Made by a program: the position numbers and the translations under genes | The notes under the pieces: model-generated | What the model was told of the DNA's origin: nothing | What the model saw: the letters and a program-made list of their open reading frames with translations, nothing else | Database searches by the model: none | Assembly (NCBI GenBank): GCA_038373885.1 | Contig: JAWZYV010011900.1 | Span: 1 to 64,000, forward strand | Reading direction: 5' to 3' | Origin: Cheiracanthium punctorium | Lineage: Eukaryota; Arthropoda; Arachnida; Araneae; Cheiracanthiidae | DNA: 64,000 nt | Shown: positions 1-10,910 of the stretch, in pieces | Layout of the letters: every line of letters begins with the position of its first letter | Position numbering within the stretch: the stretch's first letter is position 1

Positions 1-21
1 GAATTGAAATGTGCATTTTTT

Positions 22-884
22 ACTTTCCGAACATGTACCATGTAAGGAAAGTATTGTAATCATGAAAAAATTCGACTTCGAGATTTTGGTGTTTTTACAC
101 GTTTTGAGGGCTTCTGAATCCATTTATGCTATTTTTACGAGATGTATGTATGTGTATGTGTGTATGTGTGTGTGTGTGTGTGTGTGTTTTGTGTGTATGT
201 GAGTGAACACGATAGCTCCTGAACGGAGCATTCGATTGAGCTCAAATTGGATATATATGTCATAAACCACCGTCGCAAGACCGGTATTGATTTTGGTGTG
301 TATAGGACTTATAGTTTTTCTACAGGGCTACGACAAAGATTTCTTTTACATTATGGCCTATGGGGGGAATTTCTTGAAAGTGCGCTAGCGTTTAAACGGT
401 AGATTCGATTGAGCTCAAATTGGGTATACATGTTATAAACCACCGTTGCAAGACCGGTATTGATTTTGGTGTGTATAGGACTTATAGTTTTTCTACAGGG
501 CTACGACAAAGATTTCTTTTACATTATGGCCTATGGGGGGAATTTCTTGAAAGTGCGCTAGCGTTTAAACGATACATTCGATTGAGCTCAAATTCGGTAT
601 ACATGTTATAAACCACCATCCTAAGACCGGTATTGATTTTGGTGTGTATAGGACTTATAGTTCTCCTAAAGGGCTACGACAAAACTTTCTTTTATGTTAT
701 GGCATAATGGCATATGGGGAGAAATTCTTGAAAGTGCGCAAGCGTTTAAACGGTGCATTCGATTGAGTTTCAATTTGGTATATATGTTTGAATTATTCAT
801 CGATTAAAATTTATTTAAGTGCTTGGTCATGATCTTAATCGTAAGTTTTCGGAAAGTCGAGTGGAGTCACTCCAGATTTTTTTT
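22..884 (+). mobile_element. HINE-1 copy A (Helentron-like non-autonomous element)
   Basis: It starts ACTTTCCGAACATG after a T run. Near the other end the same motif is inverted (TTCGGAAAGT, 848-857), followed by a perfect hairpin TGGAGT-C-ACTCCA (862-874) and AGATTTTTTTT. This asymmetric layout (terminal at 5', subterminal before a hairpin at 3', T-rich target) is the one described for Helentrons and their HINE/DINE-1 derivatives. The interior holds a (TG)n/(TATG)n microsatellite (about 142-200) and tandem units of about 173 bp starting near 231, 404 and 577. It interrupts a piggyBac-K copy. No coding capacity is seen. Confidence 0.75.
142..200. repeat. (TG)n / (TATG)n microsatellite inside HINE-1 A
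   Basis: This is an uninterrupted run of TATG and TG dinucleotides between the 5' block and the tandem units. The same position is occupied by a microsatellite in the other HINE-1 copies (for example 33655-33688, 38453-38493, 61083-61135). Open reading frames across it are low-complexity artefacts. Confidence 0.85.
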
Positions 885-1240
885 CTGGAAAAGATTTTTT
901 ATATAGATTTTTATCATGAGAAACTAATATTTAACTCTAATTTATTTCACTGGTTAAACGGTGAAAACGGCGGTGCTCTCCTCAATACAGGAAGAAAAAC
1001 ACCTGACCGCGAAAATCGCGGGATGAGCAAATTTTGCTTACATTTGCGTTGCCGTTGGAAATCGCGGCATGATCAATCAGAGGGTTTTAAAGGACTGGAT
1101 TTTCTGAAAGTGCCAATGAAAGTATTACTTGACTCCTTCAGATTGGCTGGTCCTATACTCTTTTGAAAAAGACTCTGCTTATAAAACCATTCGTCCAACG
1201 TACAGCTTGTGCTTATTAATTTTTTCGTAATTATCTTTTT

Positions 1241-3262
1241 ACTTCCTTGTACGTAGTATAAGGAAGTAATGTGATCCCGAAAAATTTTGGGGGCCAAATT
1301 TCGACAAAAAAACCGATTTTGACTACCTCTAAATTGAATTTTAAAATTTTTTTCGATGCATCTCATCGTAGGCTAGCATGCACGGTCATATTAACGCGTC
1401 TGCAACTCATTTTGACCAGCGGCGAGTTTATTGTGGTCAGTTTTTCCATGCCGTCTGTACGTACGTACGTAGTAGTACGTACGTACGTACGTACGTACGT
1501 ACGACGTACGTACGTATGTATGTAACTCGCATATCTCAAAAACTATGGGTCGTAGAATATTGAGATTTGATATTTAGGATTGTTCTATGATCTAGTTGTG
1601 CACCTCCCCTTTTGGTCGCAATCGAATGAATAGTTTATGTACAGGACCGCCCAAAAGATTCGAAATACATTACGCTCTATGGGCCGAAATTCATTAAACT
1701 CGCATATCTCAAAAACTATTAGGCGTAGAATGTCGAAACATCATATTTTGGATAGTTGTAACATCTAGTTGTGCACCTCCCCTTTTGGTTCCATTCGATT
1801 GGATAGTTTATCTACAGGACCGCCCAAAACATTCGAAATACATTACGCTCAATGGGCCGAAATTCATTAAATTCGCATATCTCAAAAACTATTAGGCGTA
1901 GAATGTTGAAACTTTATATTTAGGATTGTTTTAACATCTAGTTGTGCACCTCCCCTTTCGGTTCCATTCGACTGGATAGTTTATCTACAGAACCGCCTAA
2001 AAGATTCGAAATACATTACGCTCTATGGGCCGAAATTCATCAAAGCGTTTTTTAGAGGTATTGGGCTATTTCAAACGACTCAGGAAGTGGATATATGCTG
2101 TAAAGAGTTAGAAAATGAATTTCTCCATTAAAAAAAGTTTCTTTATCATTTACAGTTCTGCTACAGGAACACTCAAAAGATTTCCAATACATTACGGTCA
2201 ATGGCAATTTTAGGAGATTCATCCATTTCAAGCACAATACCGTCCTACCACATAAGTTAGGTAATGGTCCGACCACGGTTACGTGCCTCCCTCAAGTACT
2301 ATGCCAAAAGTCGCCAAGTTTGGCGACTTTTTTGTGTACGTGTGTGCATATTTAACTCTCAAATCTCAAAAACTATTATGAAATTTCATATATAAGATAT
2401 GTTGTAACATCTAGTTGTGCATCTCGATTTTTGGTTAAATCTACTGGAGAGTTTATTTACAGGACCACCGAAAAGAATTTCAGTACTTTAATGTCTATGG
2501 ACATCTTCAATATAATGCAATTGTAGACAGTCATTGTTTGGTACATGCCCAAAATCTCGCCGTCTGTCCTCGACCTTGGCGAGTTTTGCCGAAATGTCGC
2601 CAAATTTGGCGATAGTCAGTCATTTGGTCCATGCCCAAAGTATCGCCATTTGTCATCGTTCTTGGCGAGTTTTGGCGAAATATCGCCAAATTTGGCGCTA
2701 ATCTGTCATTGTTGGTCCATGCATAAAATCTCGCCAAATTTCGTCGACATTGACGAGTTTCGCCGAAATATCGCCAAATTTGGCGCCAAAAATTATTTCG
2801 TATTTTGTATAACTCTAAAACTTTAACCCGTAGAATTTTGAACTTTTGTATTTAGAACTATATTATAATATCTAACGGTTTTCAATATATTTTTTGACAG
2901 TAATCGACTGGGAATTTATTTACAGGGTGAGCCAAATGACTTTAAATACATTAAGGTGTATGGATGCATTCAATTCATTGAAAGTCTGTGGTCAATGACT
3001 ACTTTGGCTATCCCCAAAATCTCGAAAACTATCTCAAGTTTGTCGGCTTTTGGTGAAATATCGCCAAATAAAGTGTCAGAAAGAAATCTTTCAAATTGAA
3101 CTCAGCTTGGCGATATCGAAATGGCTAGAAATCGCTATATCTTACTATTATTGATATTTTATATCTTTCAAACAAATAAGTTTAGAGGAAGTGCGTAAAA
3201 ACATTTTTGATTTAATAGACGTGCAAGGAAGTCATGTGTTGGACACATCAGATTTTTTTTTT
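1241..3262 (+). mobile_element. HINE-2: second Helentron-like family, about 2 kb
   Basis: It starts ACTTCCTTGTACG (1241) after five Ts. The 3' part has the inverted motif CAAGGAAGT (3224-3232), a hairpin ATGTGT-TGG-ACACAT (3234-3248) and CAGATTTTTTTTT. The architecture equals HINE-1 although the sequences differ. A GTAC microsatellite lies at about 1458-1523. Tandem units of about 173 bp follow (phase points 1538, 1711, 1884) and align weakly to HINE-1 units around a shared 'tagttt-tctacagg ... cctatggg' core. The distal third (2280-3130) is rich in short inverted motifs such as CGCCAAATTTGGCG. No intact ORF. Confidence 0.7.
1458..1523. repeat. (GTAC)n microsatellite
   Basis: Nearly pure GTAC/CGTA tetranucleotide repeat, self-complementary at every step. 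It occupies the same place in HINE-2 that the TG microsatellite has in HINE-1. Confidence 0.9.
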
Positions 3263-3284
3263 GTTATATTAATCCAGCGTTTCT

Positions 3285-3557
3285 CAACCTGAAGTGGGGC
3301 GCAGAACGTTTGCAGGGCGGTCGCGAGAAAAACCAAGGAGCGAGTAGTGATGAATGTTTTTAAAAAATCATCTTATTTATTTTCCTTTTTACTCAAAAAT
3401 ATATCCATTTTCGCTTAAAATGTTCATTCCAACTTTACTGATAACATTATTTTGTACAAAATTCGACTCAATATTCGTTAATAAAGATTAAAAAACTGAA
3501 TGCATGCTGAAAAATGTGAGGGGGGGTGGGGCGACGTTGAAAGGTTGAGAACCGCTG
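3285..3557. mobile_element. hAT-like MITE with CAGCGTTTCTCAACC terminus
   Basis: The ends are CAGCGTTTCTCAACCT and (inverted) CAGCGGTTCTCAACCT, a terminal signature common to hAT elements. Flanks are TATTAATC (3277-3284) and CATTAATC (3558-3565), an 8-bp target duplication with one mismatch. Length is 273 bp and there is no coding capacity. It lies immediately downstream of the T-run end of HINE-2. Confidence 0.85.
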
Positions 3558-3565
3558 CATTAATC

Positions 3566-4126
3566 AGTATTTATCATTCATTGTCTAACTATAACAAGAG
3601 CAAGCAAATAAATTCAAGGTGATATTCTTGACAATTCCTTAATTCAGTAGATAAAGGGGTTAATGGTGCCCCAGTCCAGCACGTCTCCTAATGATCTTCC
3701 AATATTCCCAGCTGATCTGCTGAAAGAGATGCCAGTCGTAAAGCAAACAGGGCACGCCTTCTGTGCAAACTCGCCCGGGTCAGCCCTTCCGCCTGCAAGC
3801 CTTTTTTTAACGAGAGGGGCGTTATTTATGTGCCCCCCCGCCGGAGACCAGTTTTCCCACACCTCAATTCATCCTTTTCTGTCTAGGGCTGGCTTGCTTA
3901 ACAAGCGCCCACTGAGTTACGATGGAGAATAGCGTGCACACACCTAAATATACACACGCACGCTGAAAGTGTGTATGCTTGACATACTGTATTATACCGG
4001 CGGTAATGTTGTGATTTTACGCGCAATTCCTTTCCCCCCCCCCCCACAATAAAACTGACAAAATGTTTTGTTGCATCACTCTTAGCTTGATCGTACTCTG
4101 TTTGTTACTCTTTAAAAATAAATAAT
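3566..4126. other. No recognised feature
   Basis: About 560 bp with a C run (4034-4047). Overlapping short open frames occur on both strands near 3644-3932 but show no recognisable domain. I see no gene here. Confidence 0.4.
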
Positions 4127-4761
4127 AAAAAAAATCTGCAGTGACTGCACTCGACTTTCGATTAAGATCATTACCAAGCATTTAAATTAATTTTAATCGA
4201 TGAATAATTCAAACATAGATACCAAACTGAAGCTCAATCGAATGCGCCGTTTAAACGCTAGCGCACTTTCAAGAATTTCCCCCCCATAGGCCATAATGTA
4301 AAAGAAATCTTTGTCGTAGCCCTGTAGAAAAATTATAAGTCCTATACACATCAAAATCAATAAAGGTCTTAAGATGGTGGTTTATGACATGTATACCCAA
4401 TTTGAGCTCAATTGAATGTACCGTTTAAACGCTAGCGCACTTTCAAGGATTTCCTCCCATAGGCCATAATGTAAAAGAAATCTTTGTCGTAGCTCTGTAG
4501 AAAAACTGTAAGTCCTATACACACCAATACCGGTCTTGCTACGGTAGTTTGTAGCATATCCCCAATTTGAGCTTAATCTTATGCCCCGTTTAGGAGCTAT
4601 CGTGTTCACTCACATACACACACACAAACACATACATGCATCTCGTAAAAATAGCATAAATGAATTCAGAAGACCTCAAAACGTGTCAATAGACCAAAAT
4701 CTCGAAGTCGAATTTTTTCATGATTACAATACTTTCCTTACATGGTACATGTTCGGAAAGT
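4127..4761 (-). mobile_element. HINE-1 copy B
   Basis: Inverted copy. An A run and TCTGCAGTGACTGCA (decayed hairpin) lie at 4127-4149. The two tandem units lie inside, then an AC microsatellite (about 4613-4635), and the 5' terminus TTCGGAAAGT ends at 4761. The subterminal inverted repeat is partly lost (only CGACTTTCG remains). This copy has fewer tandem units than copies A and C. Confidence 0.75.
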
Positions 4762-4859
4762 AAAAATCACATTAATATCTTCAGTTCCAGTTGATGAACA
4801 AGAACAGCAACAAAAAAGCTATCGTCTAATTTCCGGCAATAGTTGAAAAACAACTCTAT

Positions 4860-5930
4860 TTTATGCTTCTCAAATCTAATTTAGTTGGCAAAACTTCATT
4901 TTAGGTTTTTGAGGTCAAATACAGTGTGGGAAATCTCGTTTGATATTTTTGAGGCCAAATGTAGCATGAAATGGCCAAATGCTCATTTCAGATTTCTATA
5001 GGTCCAATGTGAAAAATAGCATTTTATGTTTGGGGGCAGGGGCGTAGCCAGAATTTTTTCATGGAGGTTTTGCGATTTCTGCAACTCACATGCATGCATT
5101 CGGGTGTGGGATAAGGGAGTGAAGAATATACATTTTGTGTGGCAAAAAATTCCTCGTGTGTGTGTGTGTGTGTGGGGGGGGTTATGACCCCCTATCCCCC
5201 TCCTCCTTGGCTACGCCACTGTTGGAGGGATTTGATGTTGTGAGAAAATCTCATTCTATGTTTTAGGGGTTTGATGTAGTGAGAAATTCTCATTTTATCT
5301 GTTGGGGATGTGATGCAAGAAAATCTCATTCTATATTTTTGAAATGTAAGAAATGAGAAAATCTCGTATTTTTGAAGTCTAATGAACTGAGAAAATCTGA
5401 TTTTATATTCTTGAGGTCAAATGTAGCGTAAAAAATTCTCATTTTATATTTTGAGGCCAAATGTAGAGCGAAAAATCTCATTTTAGATTTCTAGATCCAA
5501 TGTGAAAAATAGCATTTTATGTTTGGGGGAGACTTGATGTTGTGAGAAAATCTCATATTATGTTTTAGGGGTTTGATGTAGTGAGAAATTCTCATTTTAT
5601 ATGTTGGGAATACGATGTAAAAAAATCTCATTTTATATTTTTGAAGTCTAAGAAGTGAGAAAATCTCATATTGTATTTTTGAAAGCTAACGAAGTGAGAA
5701 AATCTCATATTGTATTTTTGAAGTCTAATGAAGTGAGAAAATCTCATTGTATTTTTGAAATCTAATGAAGTGAGAAAATCTCGTATTGTATTTTTGAAGT
5801 CTAATGAAGTGAGAAAATCTCATTTTATGTTCTTGTGGTCAAATGTAGCTTAAAAAATTCTCATTTTATATTTTTGAGGTCAAATGTAGTGTGAAAAATC
5901 ACATTTTATGCTTTCGAAAATGTTATGGCT
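4860..5930. repeat. Minisatellite, unit about 45-50 bp (gAAATCTCattttAT...)
   Basis: Diverged tandem units recur through the interval. Each carries 'gtgagaaaatctca', a T-rich stretch and either 'gaagtctaatga' or 'gaggtcaaatgta'. Spacing is about 45-50 bp in the cleanest part (5640-5830). A hAT MITE (5037-5221) interrupts the array. Units are degenerate, so this is an old array. Confidence 0.75.
5037..5221. mobile_element. hAT-S MITE copy 1 (CAGGGGCGTAGCCA)
   Basis: The termini CAGGGGCGTAGCCAG and (inverted) CAGTGGCGTAGCCAAG define family S. The body carries the family's conserved 'gaagaatatacattttgt' block. The 8-bp flanks TTTGGGGG / TTGGAGGG match only roughly. A GT microsatellite has expanded inside. 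Confidence 0.75.
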
Positions 5931-7075
5931 GATTTTGTTGTACAAATGTTCTGTTTTCAGTTATAATTTTTCGAAAGTAACAGCTACAGTCACCGTCCAT
6001 AAATTTTGATAGCCGAAGTCAGTGAAGAGAAGAAGGGGCGCTAATTAAAAATACGTAATTTGCAAAGAAATAAGCACTTTCTTCTATATAGGAGCGGGCC
6101 TGATGGAATGATTACTCTAATAGTATAAACCAGATTATTTCAACAATCTTTGAAATATTGTACTACGAATGAAAGGAAAATTAATTCCTATTCAAATGCA
6201 TGAACGCGTAAATATGTATATATATATATATAAATGGAAATGCATGAATCGCCTGAGATGTCGATCAGAAAGTTTTTTATGCCGTATAACTTTCAAGAGC
6301 CAGGTGGGTTGGGCGCCGGAATGAATAATAATAATATTATTGATTTGAATGAATAATAATAATAATAATCTTAAAAATTTATACTGATGCATTTTGATTT
6401 ATCCTCTATCCTGGGATCTTCCTTTCTCGCAAGTTAGTTATTTTGGCTCTTTCAGATCCTACGTCCGTTTGAGGATGCAAAAATGATCTATACTATGCAT
6501 AATTAATTAGTACAGTAATACATACAGCACGTAATTAATTAGTAGACGGCATTAAAATTATCTACACATAAAGGATATGTCCTAATTTGTGCACGTAAAA
6601 GAAAAACAAATTTTCCTCGAAAATTGAATAATCGGGATGTTTTATTTCATCTATGTTAAAATTGCAAATTGAATCTCTAATATCAAGAGAAAAAAATTAA
6701 TTTAATTGGAAATTATTTAATCAGTTCTGAAAAGGGTTAAACCATAGATTCACAAAGAGGGGGGGGGGTATCCCCCTACACATAGTGGACAGTGGAGTTT
6801 ACCGTGGGAGCGGTAGCAGATCAAGAGACGAACAGGTGGCGGTGAAGACGGGCAGCCAATACTTACCTATCTATATAGGAAATTAATGAAATACTTTGAA
6901 AATACCTGCTTTACTGAAATATTTTAAACGTTTCAGACATTCTTCAGGTCAATTTTACAAGACTTTTAAGCATTCAACTTATTTTAAACAGGAAACTTCC
7001 GTGAAAATAAACACTCTAAAAACTGGTGTTAAAAGATAAAATAAATAAAAACTTTGAAAAAAACACACATAAAAG
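5931..7075. other. AT-rich interval without recognised gene
   Basis: It contains a short TA run (about 6218-6232), AAT trinucleotide stretches (6325-6370), a G run (6761-6770) and otherwise unstructured AT-rich DNA. Open frames are short and composition-driven. Confidence 0.4.
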
Positions 7076-7084
7076 GTTACTTCA

Positions 7085-7131
7085 AGGCGTAACGATCGTT
7101 TCGACCGAAAATTGGTTCGGTCTTCGTCAGA
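7085..7131 (-). ncRNA. Hammerhead-ribozyme-like motif of a Penelope-like element
   Basis: On the minus strand CTGACGA (7130-7124) is followed by a 7-bp stem GACCGAA/TTCGGTC with a six-base loop, then GAAAC and GATCGTT. This gives the CUGANGA ... GAAA(C) ... GU-H order of a hammerhead core with a minimal stem III. An extra A sits between the core GA and stem II, and stem I is short, so activity is doubtful. Hammerhead motifs are documented in Penelope-like retroelements. Here the motif lies about 0.5 kb downstream, in the sense direction, of a Penelope-type GIY-YIG frame, which supports the call. Confidence 0.5.
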
Positions 7132-7139
7132 CAAACCCT

Positions 7140-7560
7140 TCCGTCATACAGAGCAGAGGGAACTGAAAAAGATAAACAATCAAGCATGATGCCACAAGGA
7201 AACAAGAAAAGGCGGAAAAAACCAAGGAGAGGGGGGAAGGGATACAAAGAAAAGAAAATAAGGACAAACAAAAATATATAAATAAATAATAACAATAACA
7301 AAAAGCAATAAAGAACACACACAAAAAAGGAAAAATAAAAGAAGACAGAACAAACAAAAGAACATAAAACAAAGAAAACATAAAGACGCAAAAATTAATT
7401 AAATAATATTAATTTTTTAATTTTTTTTTAAATTTTAAATATATATATATACTTTTTTTTTATAAACAACATACAGGACAGCACAAAAAAGGACAAACAA
7501 AATAATAGAAAAGGAAAGGGAGGAAAAAGAAGGGGGGAAGGAAAATGGTAGCAGAAGAGA
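7140..7560. other. A/purine-rich spacer of the Penelope-like remnant
   Basis: It is strongly strand-biased: mostly A and G on the plus strand. The bias produces long spurious Phe/Leu-rich open frames on the minus strand. It lies between the GIY-YIG remnant and the hammerhead-like motif and is probably the 3' region of the retroelement. Confidence 0.4.
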
Positions 7561-7653
7561 AACGGGAAAGTGAATAGAACTTTACAACAACAGCTTCCAA
7601 GCGGAATGAACGAAAGGAACGGAAGAACCCTCGTTCACAAGACTTCCCAAGTG

Positions 7654-7960
7654 CTAGGTAAATGGAAAAAACCTTCCAAAAAAATCAAGATGGGACAAAG
7701 ATTGAGGAGTGCACAATATCTTAGCCTTAGAAAACTGAAACCGATGATTAGAATTCCAACAATGGAAGGCAATAGAAGATTTGGAAAGCTCGTGCTTAGA
7801 AACATATCTCTCAATCTCTCTGAGCCTAAATTTGAGAGCTCTTCTGGTCTGACCCATGTAGCCCAAATCACAAGATCCACAAGGAATATAATAAACACCC
7901 CCAACGGTTCTCAGTAGGAATAGCATCTTTAAGGGAAGAAAATTTAAGTTTATTAACAGG
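7654..7960 (-). pseudogene. Penelope-like element, C-terminal GIY-YIG endonuclease remnant
   Basis: The minus frame contains GGVYYIPCGSCDLGYMGQT, then RRALKFRLREIERY, and SSIAFHCWNSNHRF. This matches the order of the GIY-YIG nuclease at the C-terminus of Penelope-like reverse transcriptases (GVY.I.C..C...Y.GQT..., R...R..EH..., S.....H....H). In those elements the nuclease nicks target DNA for retrotransposition. The preceding residues KDAIPTENR lie in another frame and join across an apparent one-base insertion near 7908, so the gene is broken. The reverse transcriptase domain is missing upstream, where piggyBac-A sequence begins. Confidence 0.75.
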
Positions 7961-7978
7961 TTGATAAACTTAAATTGA

Positions 7979-8010
7979 CTTGTTCCCAGAGCGGGAACAC
8001 TGCCCGTTAA
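7979..8010 (-). mobile_element. piggyBac-A terminal fragment, inverted
   Basis: About 30 bp equal to the inverted left end of family A (CAGAGCGGGAACACTG...) stop at a TTAA that also serves as the left target site of the next copy. The two left ends face head to head, making a local palindrome around 8007-8020. Confidence 0.65.
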
Positions 8011-8493
8011 CCCTTTAACGCGCAGTGGTCCCGCTCTGGGATCACCAAACTCTGATGTTTTGACTGTTGCCAGTCACGAAGAATAGATTGGATTTCTATA
8101 AAAATAGTTGCGGGTGACATAGCTCCCCGAGAATCCTTTACTTTTTAGCACGTCCTTTCCCGTAAGAAAATGGTCACGATTATTTTTAACCGCACTGGCA
8201 TTTGCTGGAAAATGAAAGAATGCGAAAACAGCTGGATCGATTGCCAAATGCTGAAAAAAGGGCAGCCGTTGCCATCGCTCGATTAAACTACCAGCAAGAT
8301 GGCGGATGATCGAAACGTTCATCGCGTGCCACAGCTGGCTCCTGCGGCACAACCAGCTGCGTCAAAAAAGGGTCTCTAGATCTGTAGCACGCGATGAACG
8401 TTTCGATCGTCCGCCATCTTGCTGGTAGTTTCGTCGAGCGATGGCAACGGCTGCCCTTTTTTCAGAATTGGAAAAGGGTTGCGCCTCAAAGGG
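8011..8493 (+). mobile_element. piggyBac-A MITE copy 1
   Basis: It is flanked by TTAA at 8007-8010 and 8494-8497, and starts CCCTTTAACGCGCAG and ends inverted CCCTTTGAGGCGCAA. TTAA target choice with CCC termini is diagnostic of piggyBac-superfamily elements. The left part (about 230 bp) is unique. The right part is a long palindrome around GCAGCTGG whose arms carry 'gttgccatcgctcga' and 'agatggcggacgatcgaaac'. Non-coding. Confidence 0.85.
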
Positions 8494-8497
8494 TTAA

Positions 8498-9480
8498 AGA
8501 AAAGGAACAGTAAACACGGAGGGGGAGGGGTTGAATGTCGGGTTCCGAATTATTATTATTATTATTATTCATTTTGTGTTTATCTCTTTCATTTCTTAAA
8601 TTTTTTTTTATTGATTTTGAGTTTATTTTAAAAATTTTAATCAGCAATTTTACTGTACATTTGGTTGTTGTTGTATTAATATCTACTTCATGATTTTCAA
8701 AATATAAATTAGATATACATATAACATTCAATAATATTTTAATATTTCATTATGAAATTAATTATTATAGACTAGGGGAATTTTAGATGAAAAAAAAAAA
8801 TAAATAAACATGGCGGTGGTCTAAGAGGCTTATTTTGGGAACCTCTTGGTTAAGAAAACGTGTAGTGTTTTTTTTTTTTTTTTTTTTTTTTTCTATAAAG
8901 GGCGATTGATTTTTGAAGTCGAGAAAAAAAAAACATACTTATTTCCGGACGTGAGGCTACAATTATAAATTTAAATGTAATGGTTTGATAAGTAATGATT
9001 GAATCATAATAAGAATTAATGTAAATATTTAAGACACAGGCGTTTTTTTTTATTATCAGTTTCTTTGTTTTACGACTTTGACTGAAAATAATTATCATTA
9101 AATCATCGATATACCGATAAAGGTGATTATTGATTCAGGATTTTGCATCGATTCGTAGAATACGCATCATTATGTATATCTACTTTATTAGCTAACAAAT
9201 CATAAATCACGTAGCGTATAATTAATAGCCATAAATCAAAGTCAATCCATATTAAAAATATATATATAAACAGAGAATCATCCAATTCAGTATGCCAAAT
9301 GTGTGCATATAAAATAATTACGCTTACATTAATAATACATTTATTTTCAAATTTAATCTCTAAAGTCCATATGGATCAACAACCTTGAATTTTGATAACT
9401 GTTCAAGATAAAATTCGCGCATTTCAAAAACCAGTTCGATCAAGGCATCTCCACTTTTAGGAATCGATAGAAACTGATTA
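8498..9480. other. AT-rich interval, homopolymer runs
   Basis: It contains an ATT run (about 8550-8569), a poly-T run (about 8870-8892) and AT-rich DNA to 9480. No coding signature was recognised. Confidence 0.4.
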
Positions 9481-9763
9481 CGTACCTACATACGTACGTA
9501 TGTACGTACATATCCGCGTACAGATGTCAGATCAAAAATGGACTTGCGGTTGGTCAAGATGGATTGTACGTATTTTTGTACGAATATACATACATTTTGA
9601 AACACCTCTATCAAAAACTCTTCAAAGTAAATTTAGAGATAGTCAAAATCGATTTTTTTCCATCAAAGTCATATTCATTCTTTTAATTCAAAAACCTGGT
9701 ACTGTAACCACATGATTTTCTTGTAATAATTCCTCTTAAATTATTCACACTTTTGATGTACCT
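9481..9763. repeat. GGCGA-type dispersed repeat, left half (GTAC-rich)
   Basis: It carries a short GTAC/ATAC microsatellite (9482-9520). It is separated by a hAT element from 10622-10830, where SGCCAA/TTGGCG motifs recur. The same motif class is found at 2560-3130, 54340-54420, 55860-56120 and 58130-58180, so this is probably a decayed relative of HINE-2. Confidence 0.4.
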
Positions 9764-10613
9764 CAGTGGTTCCCAACCTTTTTTCAATCGCGACCCCTTT
9801 TAGATTTTTCAAAACTCTCGCGACCCCCGCCTCCCATCTGCTATGTTTGACCAATAAAAAAAATTAATAATGAAAAATACATCTTGAGATTTAAAATTGA
9901 CATCTTTTTAGTACGTACTGATTTTTAATGGGATGATTGAGGCTGATTTAACTGACAAGTTTGGCTATTATTAGCTGAATATTGGTCAAAGTCAACCGCA
10001 TGTCATCTTAGACATCTAATTTATTACTGGCTTTTGTCTTCTTCTGCAAAAGAGTTGAAAATCCAACTTCACGCAGATAAGTGTGGATGCAAATGGCGTT
10101 AACATTTGACACGAAAAATTATCAGATATGAGCAACGCACAGCACACCAAAATTGAGTTAACGGTTCTTCTTGGTATAAATTAGTTGCGGAGGAGTCATT
10201 TTGCAAATTCAAAAATTCACCCTGCACTTCATCAGAAGGATCGGCGACATCTTAAGATGTGTGAAATGGATTTCCCACGATTCAGATTGAAGGGCTTCAA
10301 GGTGGCTACTAATTACCCTCTTTAAATTAATTGCAATACCTATTTCTGATTCTTGTGTCTTAATGCATGAGTTCTCAAGCTTTAGTTAACACTCCTATAT
10401 TCACCGATGTCAGTTTTTGTAGCTTTGATGCAAAAGCCCTGACGAGAATAAGGATTTTTTCTTTTCAAAGGAAAAGGGAGAAATTGTGTCTCATGGCAAA
10501 GAAACGTGAAAATAGTTTACTATTAATTTCCTACAAAAGCGGTCTGCGGCGACCCCTGAAAAAAGGCATGGCGACCCACTTGGGGGTCGCGACCCCCCGG
10601 TTGGGAACCACTG
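9764..10613. mobile_element. 850-bp hAT element with perfect 8-bp target duplication
   Basis: The ends CAGTGGTTCCCAACC and GGTTGGGAACCACTG are perfect inverted repeats of hAT type. Target duplication is ATGTACCT at 9756-9763 and 10614-10621. 'Gcgaccccc' blocks lie just inside both ends. The interior has no recognisable transposase and looks non-autonomous. The exact duplication suggests a relatively young insertion. Confidence 0.9.
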
Positions 10614-10621
10614 ATGTACCT

Positions 10622-10910
10622 TATTTAAACTTATTTCACTTGAAACTGAGATACAATACTTTTACTCAACATTACGGCTTGGCGATCTCTCATCAAACTT
10701 AGGAAATCTCGCCAAGCTGGCTTCTGTTTTGGATACTTTTTGGCATATAGTTTGGCGATATTTTTTCTAAAAGTCGCCAAGTACGAACAGTTGGCGAGAT
10801 TTCGGATAAATGTTCCAATCAATGTGACTGTCTGCAGTCTTTCAATACAGTCTTTTGATCAATAATCTACTCTGCTGATTTCATCCAAAAATATAGATAC
10901 CCAACTGGAT
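10622..10910. repeat. GGCGA-type dispersed repeat, right half
   Basis: Short complementary motifs (CTTGGCGA, CTCGCCAA, TTTGGCGATA, GTCGCCAAG) are spaced over about 140 bp from 10678. It continues the repeat interrupted by the hAT element. Confidence 0.4.

Larger units (their letters stand above)
1..1084. mobile_element. piggyBac-K-like TTAA element, 5' end outside window, split by HINE-1
   Basis: Positions 1-21 and 885-1084 match, in order, the element at 25063-25679 (its positions 25152-25226 and 25626-25679). The right end reads CAATCAGAGGG at 1074-1084, the inverted form of the CCCTCTGACTG start of the other copy. A HINE-1 element sits between the two parts. The right flank is TTTTAA rather than a clean TTAA, so the target duplication is degraded. 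The left end lies outside the window. Assignment to piggyBac rests on the CCC terminus and on the TTAA flanks of the other copy; no intact transposase is present. Confidence 0.65.

Noticed and set aside
7077..7391. Minus-strand frames of 60-104 codons resembling membrane proteins
   Set aside because: They arise from a purine-rich plus strand and overlap in several frames; no domain.
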